Shown here: positions 53,401-62,012 of the stretch, in pieces
How the letters are laid out: each line of letters begins with the position of its first letter
How positions within the stretch are numbered: the stretch's first letter is position 1
From: Oscillospiraceae bacterium
GTDB lineage: Bacteria; Bacillota; Clostridia; Saccharofermentanales; Fastidiosipilaceae
NCBI GenBank assembly: GCA_029983685.1
Contig: JASBZA010000003.1
Span: 62,001-126,000 of the forward strand
Direction of reading: 5' to 3'
DNA: 64,000 nt
Notes under the pieces: model-generated
What the model was told of the DNA's origin: nothing
Databases searched by the model: none
Seen by the model: only the letters and a program-made list of their open reading frames with translations
Position numbers and translations under genes: made by a program

Positions 53401-53634
53401 AGAGAAGTCATCTCCAAAGTTCAGAATATGCGTAAGCAGGCAGGCTTTGAGGTGACCGACCGTATTATCCTGTTCGTTGAAGGAAGCGAAGCGTTAAACA
53501 AGGCTATTTCGGATGCCTCGGATTTAATTAAAGATGAGGTCTTGGCGGATGATTTGGTCTTTGCGAAAAATGACAGCAGTCAGGTATGGGACATCAACGG
53601 TCACGAAACCTATTTGGCTGTAGAGAGACAATAA
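50452..53634 (+). CDS. ileS: Isoleucyl-tRNA synthetase, eukaryote-like (type 2)
   Basis: IleRS charges tRNA-Ile. The HIGH motif PHIGHVL lies at residues 54-60 and KMSKH at 613-617, with the editing domain (CP1, TTPWTLPSN) between. The length (1060 residues), the WDTHGLPVELEVEK segment and the long C-terminal region with EVISKVQNMRKQAGF place it in the eukaryote-like IleRS2 group rather than the common bacterial type. IleRS2 enzymes are generally insensitive to mupirocin (family knowledge). A GAAGGAG SD precedes the start. No T-box leader is present. The M50 protease gene follows one base after the stop. Confidence 0.95.
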   Translation: MYRKIDSDMNFKDRELEILEFWKSIDLQHKLEEANEGQENFTIYDGPPTANGKPHIGHVLTRSIKDLFPRYRRMKGQHVVFKAGWDTHGLPVELEVEKSLGIDGKEQIESYGVEAFIQKCRESVWKYKGEWEDLSDRLAFSADMEHPYVTYENSYIESVWWSLKQVWDKDLLYNGFKVVPYCPRCGTALSSHEVAQGYKDVVDTSVYVRFKVKDEDAYFAVWTTTPWTLPSNVALCVNPKDEYALIELNDQAKEGVSPELAEVFQEGLKYYVATQLADTVFGEGNYDVLKTCKGQDLVGLHYEPLLPYANEAIEKSRKDALYVLSDNYVTMDDGTGIVHMAPAFGEDDARVGQANNLPFVQLVDTEGKMTSETGEFAGLFVKDADQGIMELLEKENKLLIRQPYEHSYPHCWRCDTPLIYYARNTWFIAMTKLRDRLLANNDTINWIPETVKTGRFGNLICNVVVWGLCRARYWGTPLPIWQCPDCGHEHCIGSVEELRSMSDNCPEDLDLHKPYIDRVHIACPECGSQMHRVKEVIDGWYDSGSMPFAQYHYPFENKEFFEEHFPANFISEAQDQTRGWFYSLLAISTLLFDQASFENVIVMGLVQDKDGKKMSKHLGNVVDPWDILNKQGADAVRWYFYHNSQPWLPARFSHEAVLEGQRKFMATLWNTLAFYVLYADIDAFDPTQYSLDYEVLNVMDRWLLAELYKLIHTVDNYLEHFDATGAARSIQDFTETLSNWYVRRSRERFWASGMEQDKINAFMTLYTAMETLARLSAPFVPFISEYVYQTLVKTTNEGAPLSVHLTSFPEAPAEWRDEDLLEEMDYLIDLVQLGRAARNNSNVKNRQPLAKAIVVSLQPLSDELSQVLKDELNIDEIEYSVSDDGLMSHRFKPQLKTLGKKLGPKIPKVKTLLETIDGDKAWAELEQTGSLTLDVDGESVVLDKEDLLISQVSREGYETMQDEEATIALDLTLTPELINRGLVREVISKVQNMRKQAGFEVTDRIILFVEGSEALNKAISDASDLIKDEVLADDLVFAKNDSSQVWDINGHETYLAVERQ

Positions 53635-53635
53635 G

Positions 53636-54340
53636 ATGCCTTTTTTTAGAAATTTTGACATACATTCCTATCTCATTCGGATACTGGTGCTTTTCTTGAG
53701 CATTAGTGTCCATGAGTGGGCACATGCTTATTCGGCCTTCCGTTACGGTGACGACACAGCGGCCAGACAGGGAAGGATGACCCTGAATCCTCTCGTGCAT
53801 TTTGAGCCCATCGGTTTGATGTTAATTCTATTCGGTGCGCCTATTGCCTGGGCTAAGCCGGTCCCGGTTAATACCAGAAAATTCCACCCCCATGTGAATT
53901 ATGCCAAGGCTACTTTAGTAGTAGCCCTTTCCGGTATTGCCTGTAATTTTATCTTGGCTTTTATAGGATCTTTTCTCTATTACTTTATTAGCTTTATTAT
54001 GGTCATGCTAGGCCCCGGTGCTGTACTTTGGGCCGGACTTAATGTGATTAAGACATTCGGTTTGATGATGCTCTTGACCAATGTTTTCCTGGCCATCTTT
54101 AATCTTTTGCCCATTCCGCAATTGGACGGTTTTGAACTTTGGAGCCGCTTTATGCCCGCTAAGTGGGTATCCTGGATTTTGAACCACGCCCATTACATCA
54201 ATATCGCTATTTTAATTATTATCGTATTTTTTAATCGCGGTTTTGGCATTGTTCTGAACGTTTTGGCCAAGCCTTTCTTATTTATCTTACAATGGCCCTG
54301 GAAGACGCTATTTAATTTGCTTTTAAGATTTTTCATCTAG
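53636..54340 (+). CDS. Site-2 protease family (M50) membrane metalloprotease
   Basis: An intramembrane zinc protease of the SpoIVFB/RseP class, short form. The zinc motif HEWAH is at residues 26-30, preceded by a hydrophobic segment. The third ligand Asp164 lies in LLPIPQLDGFEL. Four to five membrane segments are predicted in 234 residues, the usual length of the YwhC-like group. It is followed by scpA and scpB, a linkage common in Firmicutes. The substrate is not known. Confidence 0.9.
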   Translation: MPFFRNFDIHSYLIRILVLFLSISVHEWAHAYSAFRYGDDTAARQGRMTLNPLVHFEPIGLMLILFGAPIAWAKPVPVNTRKFHPHVNYAKATLVVALSGIACNFILAFIGSFLYYFISFIMVMLGPGAVLWAGLNVIKTFGLMMLLTNVFLAIFNLLPIPQLDGFELWSRFMPAKWVSWILNHAHYINIAILIIIVFFNRGFGIVLNVLAKPFLFILQWPWKTLFNLLLRFFI

Positions 54341-54352
54341 AACTTGAATGCC

Positions 54353-55105
54353 ATGCAATTTAAAATCGGTGATTTTGAAGGTCCTTTAGATCTTTTAATA
54401 TATCTTATAGAAAAAAACGAAATTGATTTATTTGATATTCCTATCGCATCTCTGACCGACCAGTATATGGAGCATTTGACGGGATTGGAAGACTTGGACA
54501 TAGATGTAGCCTCAGACTTTTTAGTAATGGGGGCCAGCCTCATGGAACTTAAATCCCGTATGATGTTACCTCGTGAAGAGGTGGAGGACAGCGGGGACCC
54601 CAGAGACGAATTGGTGTTAAGACTTTTGGCCTATAGGCGATGTAAATATATTGCCAAAGATTTAGAGCTAAGAGAAAAGACCTATCAAGGTGTAGCCTTT
54701 CGTTTACCCGCCAGGCCGCAAGAACTGGGCCTAAATCCCTTGCCGGCCGATTATTACTATGCCGACGAAAGCGAATTTTCTTCTGAACGATTCAATCGGG
54801 CAGTTGAATCCTTGTCTACGCGTAACGGGGCTCGTTTTCAAGATATAACGGAGAAGATGAATTACATAGTCAGCAGAGACCAATGGAATCTGAAAAAGTG
54901 GATTCAAGATTTGTGGAGACTTTTGAAGCGTAAGACAAAACTGAAATTTAATGAAGTCTTTCCCTTTGATTTGGGGCCTAAGAAACGCCTAACGGGCTTT
55001 TTAGCTCTTTTGGAGTTGGTTAAACAGAATCAAGTAACGGCCAAACAGGACGGTCCTTTTCAAGATATAGAAATTAAACCACTGGAGGTTAAGCCCGGTG
55101 AATGA
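54353..55105 (+). CDS. scpA: Segregation and condensation protein A
   Basis: ScpA is the kleisin that links the two Smc heads in the bacterial condensin complex. The N-terminus FKIGDFEGPLDLLIYLIEK is the family signature, and the C-terminal winged-helix part binds the other Smc head. I begin at the ATG at 54353 because the family starts right before FKI; a TTG at 54344 is also in frame, and neither has a clear SD, so translation may be coupled to the M50 gene ending at 54340. About 250 residues. It overlaps the scpB start by 8 bases. Confidence 0.93.
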   Translation: MQFKIGDFEGPLDLLIYLIEKNEIDLFDIPIASLTDQYMEHLTGLEDLDIDVASDFLVMGASLMELKSRMMLPREEVEDSGDPRDELVLRLLAYRRCKYIAKDLELREKTYQGVAFRLPARPQELGLNPLPADYYYADESEFSSERFNRAVESLSTRNGARFQDITEKMNYIVSRDQWNLKKWIQDLWRLLKRKTKLKFNEVFPFDLGPKKRLTGFLALLELVKQNQVTAKQDGPFQDIEIKPLEVKPGE

Positions 55106-56405
55106 ACGAATAGAAAATAAAATGGATCAGGTAGCGGTTTTAGAGGCGGTGCTGTTCGCTTCGGGCGACCCGGTCAGCCTGGAGCGTTTGAGTCAGGTAT
55201 TGGACATGGAAATAGAAGAAGTTAAAAAGTTGGCCGAAGTTTTGGAGAATAATTTAGAAAAACGTGCCAGCGGCATTGAACTTCGGGTCATGGGCGATGC
55301 CTTAAGTCTGGCGACCAAGCCTTCCATGCGTGACTATTTAGAAAGTTTCTTCCAAGAAAAACCCAGACAGCTTAACTTGAGTCAAGCGGCTTATGAGACT
55401 TTGGCCGTAGTAGCCTATAACGAACCTGTAACCCGAGCACAGATTGAAAGTGTAAGAGGGGTCAATTCCGATGGTGCCTTGAATCGACTTATTGAAAAAG
55501 GTTTGGTGGAAATGGTCGGTAATCTGGAGCTTCCCGGAAGACCTTCGATTTTTGCGACAACGCCTTTGTTTTTGCGTTTGTACGGGATTAGGTCTTTGGA
55601 CGAGTTAGAACCCATGGACATGCTTATGTATGATACGGTGCAGGATTTTGAAAAGTCGTATAAACAGACAGAGGCTTTGGCCAAAGAAGAAGAGGCCGAA
55701 GACCAAGCCTTCAAGGAGGGTAAAGTTTTGAATAAGTGGACAATTGCCATTGACGGTCCTTCGGGTGCCGGTAAAAGCACGATTGCCAAAAAGGTGGCCG
55801 AAATTTTGGACATTACCTATCTGGATACGGGTGCTATGTATAGGGCGTGCGGTTTGGCCTGTAAGAGACAGGATTTGACCATGGAGGACAAGGCTGCCAT
55901 TGAGGACTTGGTCCAAGAACTCAATATTGATATTCGCTATGAAGACGGTAATCAGCATGTTTATCTAAACGGCGAGGATGTCAGTCGTGCGATTCGTGAA
56001 GGCGACATGGGCGTCTGGGCCTCTAATGTCAGCAAGCTGAAGCAAGTCAGACTTCGCATGGTAGACTTGCAGCGCCAGATGGCTGAAAATCAGTCAATCA
56101 TTATGGACGGTCGTGACATCGGAACTTATGTGCTCCCGGACGCCGAATATAAGATTTTCCTTACGGCCGATGTGGAAGAAAGAGCCAGAAGACGTTATGA
56201 AGAACTTCTAGAAAGAGATCCGTCTCAGGCGGATTCTTTAAGCTTTGATCAAGTGATGGCTGATATGAAGTTCAGAGATAAGCAGGATGCCGAGAGAGAT
56301 TTTGCGCCTTTGAAGAAGTCCGATGATGCCTACGAATTGGACACAACCGGTCTCACGATCGATGAGGTTGTTCAGGCCGTTTTGGACTATGTGAGAGGAG
56401 CCTAG
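55098..56405 (+). CDS. Fused ScpB (chromosome condensation) and cytidylate kinase
   Basis: One 435-residue frame encodes two unrelated proteins. Residues 1-190 are ScpB, the winged-helix partner of ScpA in the Smc complex (AVLEAVLFASGDPVS; LSQAAYETLAVVAYNEPVTRAQI). Residues 191-210 are a Glu/Ala/Lys-rich linker. Residues 211-435 are cytidylate kinase, which phosphorylates CMP and dCMP: Walker A GPSGAGKS at 220-227, LDTGAMYRA, and MDGRDIGTYV. The linker DNA contains a perfect AAGGAGG (55713-55719) eight bases before an in-frame TTG (55728), which would yield a free 225-residue CMK of normal length. The GTG start with TGGAGG SD follows scpA. Confidence 0.9.
   Translation: MNERIENKMDQVAVLEAVLFASGDPVSLERLSQVLDMEIEEVKKLAEVLENNLEKRASGIELRVMGDALSLATKPSMRDYLESFFQEKPRQLNLSQAAYETLAVVAYNEPVTRAQIESVRGVNSDGALNRLIEKGLVEMVGNLELPGRPSIFATTPLFLRLYGIRSLDELEPMDMLMYDTVQDFEKSYKQTEALAKEEEAEDQAFKEGKVLNKWTIAIDGPSGAGKSTIAKKVAEILDITYLDTGAMYRACGLACKRQDLTMEDKAAIEDLVQELNIDIRYEDGNQHVYLNGEDVSRAIREGDMGVWASNVSKLKQVRLRMVDLQRQMAENQSIIMDGRDIGTYVLPDAEYKIFLTADVEERARRRYEELLERDPSQADSLSFDQVMADMKFRDKQDAERDFAPLKKSDDAYELDTTGLTIDEVVQAVLDYVRGA
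55713..55730 (+). promoter_or_regulatory. Internal SD and TTG start for free CMK inside scpB-cmk
   Basis: AAGGAGG at 55713-55719, 8-base spacer, TTG at 55728-55730, followed by AATAAG and the CMK N-terminus (NKWTIAIDGPSG). The site lies in frame inside the fusion and looks like the ancestral cmk initiation site. Confidence 0.7.
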
Positions 56406-56407
56406 GC

Positions 56408-57130
56408 ATGAGCATGCTGACACCGGAGCAGGATGCCAGGGTTAAGAAATCTTACGAGGGCAGAACCTATCCGTCGGAATACGAAATGAAGCGCGGCATG
56501 CGAAAGGTCGTCTGGGTGGTGGTGCGCTTTTTAATGCGGCTTTTTCGTGTTGAAACCATCGGAGCCGAGCATATTCCGTCTGAGGGTCCGGCACTTTTAT
56601 GTGCCAACCATACGAGTTTCTTAGACATTCCCCTGATTCATCTTACGATAAATCGTTGGACCTGGTGGGTAGCCAGAGAGTCGCTGTTTAGATTCCGCTT
56701 CACGTCGCATTTTATTCCTTGGTGGGGTGGTGTACCTTTAGATGTCAAAAATCCCAGTCCCAGTTCGGTTAAACTGATCATGCAACATCTAAGAGACGGG
56801 AAAATGCTGGGGATTTTCCCCCAGGGTACCCGTTGCGGCAATATGGAAAAGTTAAAAAAGACTCCCCCAAAGTCCGGTGCTATTTCTTTTGCGATTCGAA
56901 ACGACGCTTATATTATTCCGGCTGCCGTTGACGGTGAGTTTAAGCTGTTCAGAAAAACACGCTTAATTATCGGAGAGCCCTATAAAATTGATACAAATGG
57001 GAAAAAACGTTTGTCGGACAGGGAGCTGCGTATCCATGCTTTGGACCTGATGGACCGCATTTTTGCCCTGATGGATAAGGAGTATCCTTTGGAAAATCGT
57101 GAGTCCTACATCGAAACCGGAGAGATTTAG
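56408..57130 (+). CDS. plsC: 1-acyl-sn-glycerol-3-phosphate acyltransferase
   Basis: PlsC adds the second acyl chain to lysophosphatidic acid in membrane phospholipid synthesis. The catalytic HX4D motif is NHTSFLD with His68 and Asp73; the glycerophosphate-binding motif FPQGTR lies near residue 137. The basic N-terminus and a hydrophobic stretch near 33-45 suggest membrane association. 240 residues, normal. It starts 2 bp after the scpB-cmk fusion; cmk-plsC-rpsA is a familiar Firmicutes order. Confidence 0.93.
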   Translation: MSMLTPEQDARVKKSYEGRTYPSEYEMKRGMRKVVWVVVRFLMRLFRVETIGAEHIPSEGPALLCANHTSFLDIPLIHLTINRWTWWVARESLFRFRFTSHFIPWWGGVPLDVKNPSPSSVKLIMQHLRDGKMLGIFPQGTRCGNMEKLKKTPPKSGAISFAIRNDAYIIPAAVDGEFKLFRKTRLIIGEPYKIDTNGKKRLSDRELRIHALDLMDRIFALMDKEYPLENRESYIETGEI

Positions 57131-57159
57131 TTAAGAACGCCTTAAATCGCCCGATTTCA

Positions 57160-57187
57160 TTGCAAAGTACATAAAGAATGATAAAAT
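57160..57187 (+). promoter_or_regulatory. Candidate promoter of the S1 gene
   Basis: TTGCAA (57160-57165), 16-bp spacer, TAAAAT (57182-57187), in the 94-bp gap after plsC. Confidence 0.5.
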
Positions 57188-57224
57188 ACCCTAGAAGCTT
57201 ATTTTTTGGAGGTTATTCACTTAC

Positions 57225-58835
57225 ATGATGGAAGAAGATTTTGCTATTAAGCAGGAGCAGGTAACAGAGGAATCGCAAGAGGAGGCTGTTGCAGGAGTAA
57301 CCTCAGCTGATCCCACCCAAGATGTTGCAGACAAGGAAGTACAAGAAGCTCAAGAAACCGAGCATGAAGAAGTCACATCCGATCCAACAGTAGAGGTAGC
57401 AGTTGAAGAGGATACTCCAAGCGAAGAAGTAGAAACCCAAGACTCAACCGAGCAAGATGCGTCTGAAGACGATGATGACCTCATGGTTCAAGACGAAGAA
57501 GAGGATTCGGATGATCATCCGATGAGCATGGGTGATATTAACTTTGAGGATTATATCGATAATATTCCTCAACTGAGACGTGGAGCAACTGTTAAGGGTG
57601 TAATTGTTCGCTACGACGACGAGAACGTTTATGTGGACGTCCGTGACAAGTCTGAAGGTAAGATTCTGCGTCGTGAATTCGAACAGGATGAAGATTTTGA
57701 TTTAGACAAGGTCATTGAGACTAAAGAACCTATCGAAGTTTACGTAAAGAACATCCGTAATACCGATACCGGAAAGGAAATTCTTCTGAGCAAGGCCAGA
57801 GTGGACTTCATCAAGCATAGAGACAAGGTCGAAGAGGCTTTCAACAATAAAGAGCCTATCGAAGTTAAGGTCATCCGTGTGGTTAAGGACGGTATCATCG
57901 GTTCTTACGGCGGTGTTGAGATTTATATCCACCGTACACAGTTGGATTTCCAAACCGTGGAAGACCTTGATGCTTATCTGGGTCAGACCATTACGATTAT
58001 GGTTACTCAGTTTGACACCAGCCGCAGAAGACTCAGAGTTTCCGGTTCCAGAAGATCACTGCTTAATAGAGATCGTCGTCAGAAGGCCAAGGTTCTGTGG
58101 GATAACATTGCAGTCGGTGACATTTATGAAGGTGTTGTACGTAATCTTACAAACTTCGGTGCCTTTGTAGACATCGGTGGTGTAGACGGCTTAGTACACA
58201 TCAGCGAATTGTCTTGGGATCGTATCAAGCATCCTTCCGAAGTCATTAAAATTGGCGATGTCATCCAGGTTTATGTTAAGGACTTCGATAAAGAGAAGAA
58301 ACGTATCTCTCTGGGTTACAAGCGTATCGAGGATGATCCGTATAACAATATTGAAGAACGCTTCCCTGTGGGCTCTTTGGTTCACGGTAAAGTGGTTCGT
58401 ATGTTCAACTTCGGTGCCTTTATCGAGATTGACGAGGGTGTAGATGCACTCTGCCATATCTCTCAGATTTCCAACCGTCATCTGGAGAAGCCCGGTGATG
58501 TCTTGACTTTAGGTCAGGAAGTCGATGCCAGAGTCTTGGATGTATCGAACGAAGAACGTAAGATTTCCGTCAGCATCCGTGACGTCCAGCCATATGACGA
58601 GCTTATCGGTGAAGCTGCCGAGAAAGAGAAGGCACGTTTAGAGAAAATCGGCAAGAAGAATGCAGGCAGAGCACCCAGCTCTTATCTTGATTCGTCTTCC
58701 GGCAAGCATGAGCCTTCGGACATGGAGTTGGCCTTTGCCGCTGCTAAGGCTCAACAGGCCGGAGAATCCGGTGTAGGCGTGGAAGAAGCAGATGCCGGTC
58801 AGGCCAATACAAGTGAAGAAGAGACCGAGGCCTAA
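57225..58835 (+). CDS. rpsA: S1 RNA-binding protein (ribosomal protein S1 homologue) with acidic N-terminus
   Basis: A 536-residue protein with four S1 (OB-fold) RNA-binding domains starting near residues 119, 207, 297 and 382; the third and fourth (NFGAFVDIGGVDGLVHISELS type) are the most canonical. It corresponds to the Firmicutes S1 homologue that sits downstream of cmk. The first 110 residues are strongly acidic (Glu/Asp/Ser/Thr/Val-rich, without a fold), an unusual extension compared with the roughly 380-400 residue homologues of Bacillus. The tail after the last domain is also low in complexity. A TGGAGG SD lies a little far upstream of the ATG pair at 57225. Confidence 0.88.
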   Translation: MMEEDFAIKQEQVTEESQEEAVAGVTSADPTQDVADKEVQEAQETEHEEVTSDPTVEVAVEEDTPSEEVETQDSTEQDASEDDDDLMVQDEEEDSDDHPMSMGDINFEDYIDNIPQLRRGATVKGVIVRYDDENVYVDVRDKSEGKILRREFEQDEDFDLDKVIETKEPIEVYVKNIRNTDTGKEILLSKARVDFIKHRDKVEEAFNNKEPIEVKVIRVVKDGIIGSYGGVEIYIHRTQLDFQTVEDLDAYLGQTITIMVTQFDTSRRRLRVSGSRRSLLNRDRRQKAKVLWDNIAVGDIYEGVVRNLTNFGAFVDIGGVDGLVHISELSWDRIKHPSEVIKIGDVIQVYVKDFDKEKKRISLGYKRIEDDPYNNIEERFPVGSLVHGKVVRMFNFGAFIEIDEGVDALCHISQISNRHLEKPGDVLTLGQEVDARVLDVSNEERKISVSIRDVQPYDELIGEAAEKEKARLEKIGKKNAGRAPSSYLDSSSGKHEPSDMELAFAAAKAQQAGESGVGVEEADAGQANTSEEETEA

Positions 58836-58871
58836 TCTATAGGCACAAGTCTTAGTATGTATACTTGATAG

Positions 58872-58913
58872 AAGGGGGAACTATCACATCTATGTGTGGT
58901 TTCCCCTTTTTTT
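58872..58913 (+). terminator. Intrinsic terminator after rpsA
   Basis: AAGGGGGAAC and GTTTCCCCTT pair, with an inner CACA/TGTG stem, followed by TTTTT. Confidence 0.85.
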
Positions 58914-58968
58914 GAATAAATATAATGTCGTATGATAGCTATGTAAGAATGTATAAGGAGATTGTATT

Positions 58969-61344
58969 ATGATAACTAAAGAGCAAATCCAGTCCATGAT
59001 CTTATCCCATGTTAAAGCTAATGGAGGCAAAGTCTTAGATGAAGCGACTTCTTGGGATATTTGGACCGCCTTAGACAGAACGATTCATGAACTTGTGGCC
59101 GAAGATTGGGCCAAAACCAGAGAAACCTATAACCAGAATCGCCAGCAGCATTACTTCAGTGCGGAGTTCTTGGTAGGGCGTTCGACTTTGAATAATCTTA
59201 TCAACTTAAATATTTATGATGTCGTAAAGGAAGCCTTGGATGAAATCGGGGTTGATATTAACGATGTTTTAGAAGAAGAGACCGATGCCGCTTTAGGTAA
59301 CGGTGGTCTGGGCCGGTTGGCAGCTTGTTTCATGGACTCTACTGCGACCTTGAACTTACCTGTGACCGGTTATGGCCTCTTGTATCGCTACGGTCTCTTC
59401 CGGCAAAAAATCCAAAACGGTTATCAGGTTGAGTATCCGGATTCCTGGATGGAAGACGGCTATTTCAATATGATCGAAAGAGATGACCTTAAGGTGAAGG
59501 TCCACTTCGATGATATGGATGTCTACGCCGTTCCTCATGATTTGCCTATTACGGGCTACAAAACGTCCAACATCAACACGCTGCGCCTGTGGAAGGCGGA
59601 GCCCTTGGAAGAGTTTGACTATAACCTTTTTAATAGCCAGCGCTTCGATGATGCTGTCAGAGAGCGTAACCGCGTTGACGATATTTGGCGTGTCTTATAT
59701 CCCAACGATACGACTTATGATGGCAAGGTGCTCAGAGTCCGTCAGCAATATTTCTTTGTATCGGCATCGCTGCAAGATCTTTTGCGTCGCCATAAAGTAG
59801 CCCATGACGGTAATATTTTAAGTTTTGCGGAATATAATTCGATTCAGTTAAATGACACGCATCCGGTTTTGGCCGTTCCCGAATTGGTCCGACTCCTACA
59901 GGCAGAAGGCCTTACTTTTGAGAAGTCATGGGAAATCTGTCAGAAGGCCTTCGCCTATACCAACCATACGATTTTGGCCGAGGCCTTAGAGAAATGGGAC
60001 ATCTCCATCTTCGAATATCTCTTTCCCGACATTATGCGGATCATCGAGAAGATTAGCCATTGCTTCATTACGGAGATGCGTCAGAGAAATGCCGACCAGG
60101 GTTTAATTGATTATTTATCGCCCATCAGAGACGGCCAGGTCCATATGGCTTGGATTGCCTGCTATGCCGCCTATTCTATTAACGGTGTGGCCCAGCTTCA
60201 TACGGATATCCTGATGTCTGACACTTTGCACGACTGGTACAATCTCTACCCTGAGAAGTTTTCTAATAAAACCAACGGTGTAACGCCCAGACGCTGGCTT
60301 AGAAACTGTAACCCCGAGCTGTCCGAACTTATTACGGATCTTCTGGGGGATGATTCCTGGGTCAAAGATCTGGACCAACTGAAGCAGTTGGAAAAATATC
60401 AGGATGATGCGAACGTTCTGGAGCGTTTTGCTGAAGTTAAGTTTGCCAGAAAGAAAGCTTTGGCCGACTTCATTTATAAAAATCAGGGCATAGAGATTAA
60501 TCCCGAAGCTCAGTTCTATGTCATGATTAAAAGACTTCATGAGTACAAGCGTCAGCTCTTAGACGCCTTCTATGTCTTAGATCTTTATTATAGGATTAAA
60601 GAAAATCCCGAAGGAGACTGGAATCCCGCTGTCTTTATTTTCGGTGCTAAATCCGCACCCGGCTATGTGCGCGCCAAGACTATCATCAAGTTTATTAATG
60701 AGATTGCTAACTTAGTCAATAATGATCCTGTAGTGAATGACATTATTAAGGTTGTCTTTATTGAAAACTACAATGTCTCCAAGGCGGAAATGCTTTTCCC
60801 GGCCGCAGATGTATCCTTACAAATTTCGACCGCGGGTAAAGAAGCTTCGGGAACCGGCAACATGAAGTTCATGATGAACGGTGCCGTAACCCTGGGGACA
60901 CTGGATGGAGCCAATATCGAGATTGCCAACCGAGTAGGAGAGGACAATATTTATATCTTCGGCGCTACCGTGGATCAGATTCAAGAATCGTACTCCTCTT
61001 ATAATCCTTATGAGCCCTATCATGGCGTTCCCGGATTACAAAGAGTGGTGGATAGTTTGGTAAACGGTACTTTCAATGACGATAATACCGGCATTTTCCA
61101 AGACTTGTACAATTCTCTGATGAAGGGATCTAGCTGGGAGAAACCCGATGTCTTCTATGTGTTAGGTGACTTTGCATCCTATAGAGAAAGAAAAGACCAG
61201 GTGGCCCGTGACTATCAAGATAAGCTGAACTGGAATAAAAAGTGCTGGCTTAATATCTGTAATTCCGGTTTCTTTAGTTCAGACAGAACCATCAATGACT
61301 ATGCCGAAGAGATTTGGCATGTCAAAGCTCAACCGATTGAATAA
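58969..61344 (+). CDS. glgP: Glycogen phosphorylase GlgP
   Basis: GlgP releases glucose-1-phosphate from glycogen with phosphate. The pyridoxal-phosphate lysine is Lys633 in EASGTGNMKFMMNGA. The N-terminal TDAALGNGGLGRLAACFMDS segment and the active-site region KTNGVTPRRWL are canonical, as is IKRLHEYKRQLL. 791 residues, normal for the GT35 family. It lies 26 kb from glgBCDA and would oppose it. An AAGGAG SD precedes the ATG. Its last 16 bases overlap the convergent cyclo-ligase gene. Confidence 0.96.
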   Translation: MITKEQIQSMILSHVKANGGKVLDEATSWDIWTALDRTIHELVAEDWAKTRETYNQNRQQHYFSAEFLVGRSTLNNLINLNIYDVVKEALDEIGVDINDVLEEETDAALGNGGLGRLAACFMDSTATLNLPVTGYGLLYRYGLFRQKIQNGYQVEYPDSWMEDGYFNMIERDDLKVKVHFDDMDVYAVPHDLPITGYKTSNINTLRLWKAEPLEEFDYNLFNSQRFDDAVRERNRVDDIWRVLYPNDTTYDGKVLRVRQQYFFVSASLQDLLRRHKVAHDGNILSFAEYNSIQLNDTHPVLAVPELVRLLQAEGLTFEKSWEICQKAFAYTNHTILAEALEKWDISIFEYLFPDIMRIIEKISHCFITEMRQRNADQGLIDYLSPIRDGQVHMAWIACYAAYSINGVAQLHTDILMSDTLHDWYNLYPEKFSNKTNGVTPRRWLRNCNPELSELITDLLGDDSWVKDLDQLKQLEKYQDDANVLERFAEVKFARKKALADFIYKNQGIEINPEAQFYVMIKRLHEYKRQLLDAFYVLDLYYRIKENPEGDWNPAVFIFGAKSAPGYVRAKTIIKFINEIANLVNNDPVVNDIIKVVFIENYNVSKAEMLFPAADVSLQISTAGKEASGTGNMKFMMNGAVTLGTLDGANIEIANRVGEDNIYIFGATVDQIQESYSSYNPYEPYHGVPGLQRVVDSLVNGTFNDDNTGIFQDLYNSLMKGSSWEKPDVFYVLGDFASYRERKDQVARDYQDKLNWNKKCWLNICNSGFFSSDRTINDYAEEIWHVKAQPIE

Positions 61345-61949
61345 ATGCCGTCGTCTAGGGCCAAGTAGTTGAGTTTAATATCATGTGCTTCTTGGGGCAA
61401 AGGGATAGGGCTAAGGCTTATGGAACGGACCGGACTGATGAGGATGGCTTTTCCGGCCAGGCCTGCCAAATAGCGGTCATAATAGCCGCCTCCGTAACCC
61501 AAGCGCGTGCCTTTTAAGTCAAAGAGGAGACCGGGTAAGATAATAAGCCCGGTTTCTTCTTTTTCTAATACTCTGGCGTCGTCTTTATCCGGAAGAGGCT
61601 GCCAAATACCCCAGTTATTTTGGTCCATGTAGTTTTTATCAATCACACCGTCTCCAAAATGTAGAGGAAAGAAGTCCATTTTTGCCCCATGCTTGACCGA
61701 ACTCATCACCCTGGGCACATAGATCTTTTGATATTTTTTTCTACGGTGAATGTCTTCCAAGAGGCTCCAGGTCGGAAACTCCAGAGGTGTGGATAGGAAG
61801 CAAAAAAGCGAAAAGGGTTCCGGATAGGCCAAGACAAAATCAAGTAAGTGGCGGCTTATGCTTTCCACTTCTTGATTTAGCTCACCCGAACTTAAGCCGG
61901 AGAGCAAAGTATTTTGACGGTTTCTTAATGTTTTTTTGGTATCTTTCAT
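61329..61949 (-). CDS. 5-formyltetrahydrofolate cyclo-ligase
   Basis: This enzyme converts 5-formyl-THF to 5,10-methenyl-THF with ATP, returning a storage form to the folate pool used by ThyA and PurH. The C-terminal signature GTRLGYGGGYYDRYL (near residue 150) is exact; the N-terminal RNRQNTLL segment with its basic residues fits the ATP site. 206 residues, normal. It is divergent from the sortase gene and overlaps the glgP end by 16 bases. Confidence 0.92.
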   Translation of the reverse strand: MKDTKKTLRNRQNTLLSGLSSGELNQEVESISRHLLDFVLAYPEPFSLFCFLSTPLEFPTWSLLEDIHRRKKYQKIYVPRVMSSVKHGAKMDFFPLHFGDGVIDKNYMDQNNWGIWQPLPDKDDARVLEKEETGLIILPGLLFDLKGTRLGYGGGYYDRYLAGLAGKAILISPVRSISLSPIPLPQEAHDIKLNYLALDDGIYSIG

Positions 61950-62012
61950 ATAAAATGGAGTATATATGAAAATTTTATACTTACGAGTACATTTGATAGA
62001 TGAGGTCTAGTT

